Of a stretch of DNA of 8,782 nucleotides, positions 5,750 to 8,782 are shown in pieces (the first letter of the stretch is position 1; every line of letters begins with the position of its first letter). The DNA lies in assembly GCA_029932895.1 (NCBI GenBank), contig JAOZPF010000112.1:1-8782 (forward strand), in the 5' to 3' direction. Under the pieces are notes generated by a model. The model did not search any database. It was given only the letters and a program-made list of their open reading frames with translations, and was not told the origin of the DNA. Position numbers and translations under genes: made by a program. This stretch comes from Anaerolineae bacterium (lineage in GTDB: Bacteria; Chloroflexota; Anaerolineae; B4-G1; DUEL01).

Positions 5750-6620
5750 ACTGGTCAAACGGTACGGTGACGTGGTGGCGGTGGACCACCTCTCCTTCGA
5801 GGTCAGGCGGGGCGAGATCCTGGGCCTGCTGGGCCCCAACGGGGCTGGCAAGACCACGACGATCCGCGTTATAATGGGTATCCTTCAGCCCGACGAAGGC
5901 AGCGTGACGGTGCTGGGTCAGCCACCGGGACGGGCAAAGGGGCGAGTGGGGTACCTGCCAGAGGAGCGAGGACTCTACCGCAACCTCAAGGTGCTGGACA
6001 CTCTGATCTATCTGGCGGAGCTAAAGGGTGCGTCCCGGAAAACGACGCAGAAACGAGCTGCCACCCTCTTGGAGCGGATCGGCCTGGAGGATTGGGCCGG
6101 GCGCAAGGTGCGGGACCTGAGCCGGGGTATGCAGCAGCGCCTCCAGTTCATCGCCAGCCTGATCCACGACCCCGACATCCTCTTTCTCGACGAACCGTTC
6201 CAGTCACTCGACCCCGTTAACACAGAGCGGATCAAGACCTTCATCACCGACCTCCACCGCGAGGGCAAGACCATCGTCCTCAGCACGCACCAGATGAACC
6301 TGGTGGAAGCGCTGTGCGACCGGATTCTCCTCGCCGACCGGGGGCGGGCCGTGCTCTATGGCCCGCTTGACCAGATCAAGGGTGAGTATGCCCCCCACGT
6401 CGTCCGCGTGCGCACCGCGCGCATACCGCCCGACATACCCGGCGTGACGGCGGTGGAGCCGGACGATGGGGCGTTCAACCTGACCCTGGCTGCAGGCACG
6501 TCCCCCCAGGCAGTGCTGCGCGCTTTGCTGGAGCGGGACGTGGAGGTTCAGTTGTTCGAGGTGGCCCCGGTGCCGCTGGAGGACATCTTTGTCGCCGTGG
6601 TAGACGGGGAGGAGGCGTAA
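5730..6620 (+). CDS. ABC transporter ATP-binding protein, NatA/YhaQ-like with C-terminal DUF4162-type domain
   Basis: This cytosolic ATPase subunit powers the permease encoded next. Of 296 residues, the first 215 or so form the nucleotide-binding domain: Walker A GPNGAGKTT (35-43), Q-loop region around 74-80 (GYLPEERGLYRNL), signature LSRGMQQRL (130-138), Walker B ILFLDEP (150-156), D-loop QSLDP (158-162) and switch His187 (LSTHQ). Residues of about 222-296 resemble the DUF4162 tail found on sodium/drug-export ATPases of the NatA type. The signature has Arg in place of the first Gly of LSGGQ, which is usual for this subfamily. The start ATG 5730 gives the normal N-terminus MIIQVDELVKRYGDV, with AGAGG upstream. 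It overlaps the end of the EFR1 gene by 20 bases in another frame, so the genes are probably translationally coupled. The exported substrate cannot be told from sequence. Confidence 0.93.
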   Translation: MIIQVDELVKRYGDVVAVDHLSFEVRRGEILGLLGPNGAGKTTTIRVIMGILQPDEGSVTVLGQPPGRAKGRVGYLPEERGLYRNLKVLDTLIYLAELKGASRKTTQKRAATLLERIGLEDWAGRKVRDLSRGMQQRLQFIASLIHDPDILFLDEPFQSLDPVNTERIKTFITDLHREGKTIVLSTHQMNLVEALCDRILLADRGRAVLYGPLDQIKGEYAPHVVRVRTARIPPDIPGVTAVEPDDGAFNLTLAAGTSPQAVLRALLERDVEVQLFEVAPVPLEDIFVAVVDGEEA

Positions 6621-6621
6621 G

Positions 6622-7890
6622 ATGGACTGGCGCAAGGTGTGGACCGTTGCCCGCCACGAGTACCTGGTCAACGTCAGGCGAGCCGGCTTCATCATCATGA
6701 CCGCGATCGTGCCTGCGGGGGCCATTCTCACCCTTTTCCTGGGTGCCTTCTTCGCCGGACAACTCCAGCGAGTCGGCAACTTTCTGGAGCGCCAGTTCGA
6801 TACCGGCGACAAGCACATCGGTGTGGTGGACCGCTCGGGCATTTTCTCCCCCATCCTGCCGCAGTATGAGGATTACTTTGTCCCCTACAGGAGCGAGGAG
6901 GAGGCCCAGGCGGCACTCCTGGATGAGGATGTAGAGGCCGTGCTGGTGATCGGAGAGGACTATATGGAGACAGGCCGCGTGGTGGTGGTGACCAGCGGCA
7001 GCGGCTTTGGGGCTGCCATTGTGCAGGACTCGGCCACAGTGCGCTCCTTCTTTGTGGATCACCTCCTGGCTGGTCAGGTAGACGAAACACTGCAGCAGCG
7101 GGTCGCCTGGCCGTTGAACATCCAATCCCGCGTCATCTCTTCTGGGGGAACGGCGCAAGAGGGACCGTGGAGCCTGGCCTTTACCTTTCTTATTCCCTAT
7201 TTCCTGGCTCTCTTTCTGGTCATGACCATATTTGTCTCCTCAGGCTATCTCCTGCAGAGTGTGGCGGAGGAGAAGGAAAGCCGCGTGATCGAGATCGTCA
7301 TCTCCTCCGTTCGCCCGGTGGAACTGATGACGGGGAAAGTGGCTGGCCTGGGCGCGCTAGGGCTGACACAAGTGCTGGTCTGGCTGGCAAGCACCTGGGG
7401 GTTCAGTGGCGGTGCAACTGTTGTCTTTGCCCTTGCTGGCGCGACCGCCATCCCTATGCGCGTCCTGGTGCTGGGGGTGATATATTACATCCTGGGGTAC
7501 ACTCTCTATGCCATCCTGATGGCCGGTGTGGGAGCATTGGGGACGACGATGCGGGAGAGCCAGCAGTTGGCGGGCATCTTTTCCTTCTTTGCCGCTGTGC
7601 CGTACATGTTCAGCGGCGTCCTGTTCGCCAACCCGAACATGCCCATCGCCCGCGCGCTGAGCTTTTTTCCCCTCACTGCACCTACGATGATGATGATGCG
7701 TATCCCCCTAGCTGAGGTACCGTGGGTGGACGTGGCGGGCAGCATCATTGTATTGATCGCTTCGATCCCGGCGGCGCTGTGGGTGGGGACCAAGCTGTTC
7801 CAGGTGGGATTGCTCGTCTATGGCAAGCGGCCCACGCTGCGCGAGGTGTGGCGCATCCTGCGCGGCCGCCGGCTCGCCGCGCCTCAATAA
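6622..7890 (+). CDS. ABC-2 type permease, NatB/YhaP-like
   Basis: This 422-residue membrane subunit is the export channel for the preceding ATPase. A first hydrophobic helix lies at about 22-46. A large extracytoplasmic domain of about 135 residues follows (roughly 47-182, including KHIGVVDRSG at 64-73). Further helices lie near 184-208, 238-262, 263-276, 280-303, 315-335 and 370-392. The cytosolic motif SVAEEKESRVIEIVISSVRPVELMTGK (213-239) is diagnostic of the NatB/YhaP ABC2_membrane_3 family. The start ATG follows GGAGGAGG (6608-6615) and comes one base after the ATPase stop, so the two are one translational unit. Family members export sodium ions, antibiotics or peptides. The substrate here is not known. 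The C-terminus is Arg-rich (GKRPTLREVWRILRGRR) and probably cytosolic. Confidence 0.92.
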   Translation: MDWRKVWTVARHEYLVNVRRAGFIIMTAIVPAGAILTLFLGAFFAGQLQRVGNFLERQFDTGDKHIGVVDRSGIFSPILPQYEDYFVPYRSEEEAQAALLDEDVEAVLVIGEDYMETGRVVVVTSGSGFGAAIVQDSATVRSFFVDHLLAGQVDETLQQRVAWPLNIQSRVISSGGTAQEGPWSLAFTFLIPYFLALFLVMTIFVSSGYLLQSVAEEKESRVIEIVISSVRPVELMTGKVAGLGALGLTQVLVWLASTWGFSGGATVVFALAGATAIPMRVLVLGVIYYILGYTLYAILMAGVGALGTTMRESQQLAGIFSFFAAVPYMFSGVLFANPNMPIARALSFFPLTAPTMMMMRIPLAEVPWVDVAGSIIVLIASIPAALWVGTKLFQVGLLVYGKRPTLREVWRILRGRRLAAPQ

Positions 7891-7902
7891 CCATCGCCTC
7901 TT

Positions 7903-7956
7903 GCTTGACTTCCCTCTTCCCCGTGGTACAATCGCCAGGTTGAGTCCAAGTCAAGC
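7903..7956. repeat. 9-bp inverted repeat bracketing the sat promoter
   Basis: GCTTGACTT (7903-7911) and AAGTCAAGC (7948-7956) are exact reverse complements, 36 bp apart. The left arm contains the -35 box; the right arm lies in the start of the leader. Such paired sites could be bound by a regulator that loops or occludes the promoter. No known sulfur-regulator motif is recognised. Confidence 0.5.
7905..7932 (+). promoter_or_regulatory. sat: Sigma70-type promoter of sat, with extended -10
   Basis: TTGACT (7905-7910) and TACAAT (7927-7932) are 16 bp apart, and TGG directly precedes the -10, giving an extended -10 (TGN). Transcription should begin near 7939, for a leader of about 35 nt. The -35 begins only 15 bases after the stop of the permease gene, and no terminator hairpin with a T-run lies between, so read-through from the exporter operon into sat is also possible. 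Confidence 0.75.
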
Positions 7957-7960
7957 GAAT

Positions 7961-7967
7961 AAAGGAG
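7961..7967 (+). promoter_or_regulatory. sat: Ribosome binding site that decides the TTG start of sat
   Basis: AAAGGAG lies six bases before TTG at 7974. No ATG or GTG is in frame at a suitable distance, and the family N-terminus (I-PHGG-LV-R) follows directly after the TTG. Confidence 0.85.
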
Positions 7968-7973
7968 CACAAG

Positions 7974-8782
7974 TTGAGCGAACCGTATTACGACGTCATC
8001 CCCCCCCACGGCGGCCTGCTGGTCGACCGCGTCCTGCGCGGCGAGATGCGAGAAGCTGTGCGCGAGCGGGCCAGGCAAATGGTCAAGGTCCCGCTGAACA
8101 GCATGGGCCTCTCCGACCTGGAGCTGATCGCCACCGGCGCTTTTAGCCCGCTCACGGGCTTTATGCGCCGAGCCGACTATGAGCGCTGCGTGAATGAGAT
8201 GCGGCTGACCAACGGGTTGGTCTGGTCCATCCCCGTCACCCTGGCGGTGAAGACCGACCTGGCTGAACGTATCCAGGAAGGGCAGGAGGTCGCGCTCTGC
8301 GAGGGCGACCGTGTCCTGGCGGTGATGGAGGTGCAGGAAAAGTTTCCCTACGACCGCGAGACCAAGGAGCGAGAGGCGAGCGAGGTCTACCGCACCACGG
8401 AGGAGGCCCATCCCGGCGTCGCCCGCCTTTACCGCCAGGGGGATGTCCTCTTGGGTGGTGACATCTGGTTGGTGGACTGGCCCACGGCGACCACGACCGA
8501 GTTCCCCGAGCTACGCCACACTCCCGCCCAGGCGCGGCGGATGTTCGCCCGGCGGGGCTGGCGCAGCGTGGTCGGTTTCCAGACCCGCAATCCGATCCAT
8601 CGCGCCCACGAGTACATTCAAAAGACCGCCCTGGAGATCGTCGATGGGCTGTTCCTCCACCCGCTGGTCGGCGAGACCAAGAAGGATGACATCCCCGCCG
8701 ACGTGCGCATCGAGTCCTACCAGACCATCCTGCGCGACTATTACCCCGCCGAGCGGGTGCTGCTGGGCGTCTTTCCCGCCGC
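7974..8782 (+). CDS. sat: Sulfate adenylyltransferase (ATP sulfurylase), N-terminal 269 residues, cut by window edge
   Basis: The enzyme forms adenosine-5'-phosphosulfate and pyrophosphate from sulfate and ATP, or the reverse, in the cytosol. The N-terminal PUA-like domain begins IPPHGGLLVDR (9-19) and includes LIATGAFSPLTGFM (51-64). The catalytic domain shows the nucleotide motif QTRNPIHRAHEY (203-214), whose HxxH-like His209/His212 pair belongs to the nucleotidyltransferase fold, followed by FLHPLVGETKKDDIPADVR (227-245). This is the homo-oligomeric Sat type, not the CysD/CysN type. The start is TTG, decided by AAAGGAG. The visible part matches the family without gaps. Roughly 110-130 C-terminal residues are expected beyond the window. 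It has its own promoter. Whether it serves assimilation or dissimilatory sulfur metabolism depends on genes further right (cysC/cysH or apr/dsr) and cannot be decided here. Confidence 0.95.
   Translation, partial: MSEPYYDVIPPHGGLLVDRVLRGEMREAVRERARQMVKVPLNSMGLSDLELIATGAFSPLTGFMRRADYERCVNEMRLTNGLVWSIPVTLAVKTDLAERIQEGQEVALCEGDRVLAVMEVQEKFPYDRETKEREASEVYRTTEEAHPGVARLYRQGDVLLGGDIWLVDWPTATTTEFPELRHTPAQARRMFARRGWRSVVGFQTRNPIHRAHEYIQKTALEIVDGLFLHPLVGETKKDDIPADVRIESYQTILRDYYPAERVLLGVFPA

Noticed and set aside
7891..7904. Rho-independent terminator after the permease gene
   Set aside because: No GC-rich hairpin followed by a T-run is present before the sat promoter.

Overview
The window is about 8.8 kb of GC-rich, densely coding bacterial chromosome with sigma70-type promoters and frequent GTG/TTG starts. 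It holds two gene blocks that diverge from one short intergenic region (4624-4867), plus the start of a third transcription unit at the right edge. The actinobacterial-type two-subunit acyl-CoA carboxylase, the ATP-sulfurylase type and the style of the ABC exporter would fit Chloroflexota (Anaerolineae-like) or a similar deep-branching GC-rich phylum. That placement is an inference and is weak. No phage, transposon, CRISPR array, tRNA or rRNA was seen.

Minus-strand block (4623 down to 1): fabF, fabH, a carboxyltransferase gene (pccB/accD-like) and a biotin carboxylase gene (accC/pccA-like, cut by the window edge). The first three genes overlap by four bases at each junction (GTGA, then ATGA), and the fourth starts 12 bases after the third. 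Together they encode malonyl-CoA formation (carboxylase) plus the initiating (FabH) and elongating (FabF) condensing enzymes of type II fatty-acid synthesis. The carboxyltransferase has Ile at the position that separates acetyl- from propionyl-preferring enzymes, which agrees with an acetyl-CoA carboxylase role. FabH has an unusual basic, amphipathic C-terminal tail of about 50 residues.

Intergenic region (4624-4867): five tandem AATTG heptamers, a near-consensus plus-strand promoter, candidate minus-strand promoters built from the heptamers, a 9-bp direct repeat spaced 22 bp, and a hairpin that would mask the fabF ribosome binding site.

Plus-strand block (4868-7890): an EFR1-type flavodoxin/2[4Fe-4S] protein, an ABC ATPase of the NatA/YhaQ type and an ABC-2 permease of the NatB/YhaP type. 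They are tightly packed (20-bp overlap, then a 1-bp gap), so they look like one operon linking a redox protein to an exporter.

Right edge (7905-8782): a sigma70 promoter inside a 9-bp inverted repeat, then a TTG-started sat gene (ATP sulfurylase) that runs out of the window.

The most promising points are the heptamer array between the divergent operons, the masked fabF ribosome binding site, the FabH tail, and the pairing of EFR1 with a NatAB-like exporter. None of these proves a new system.
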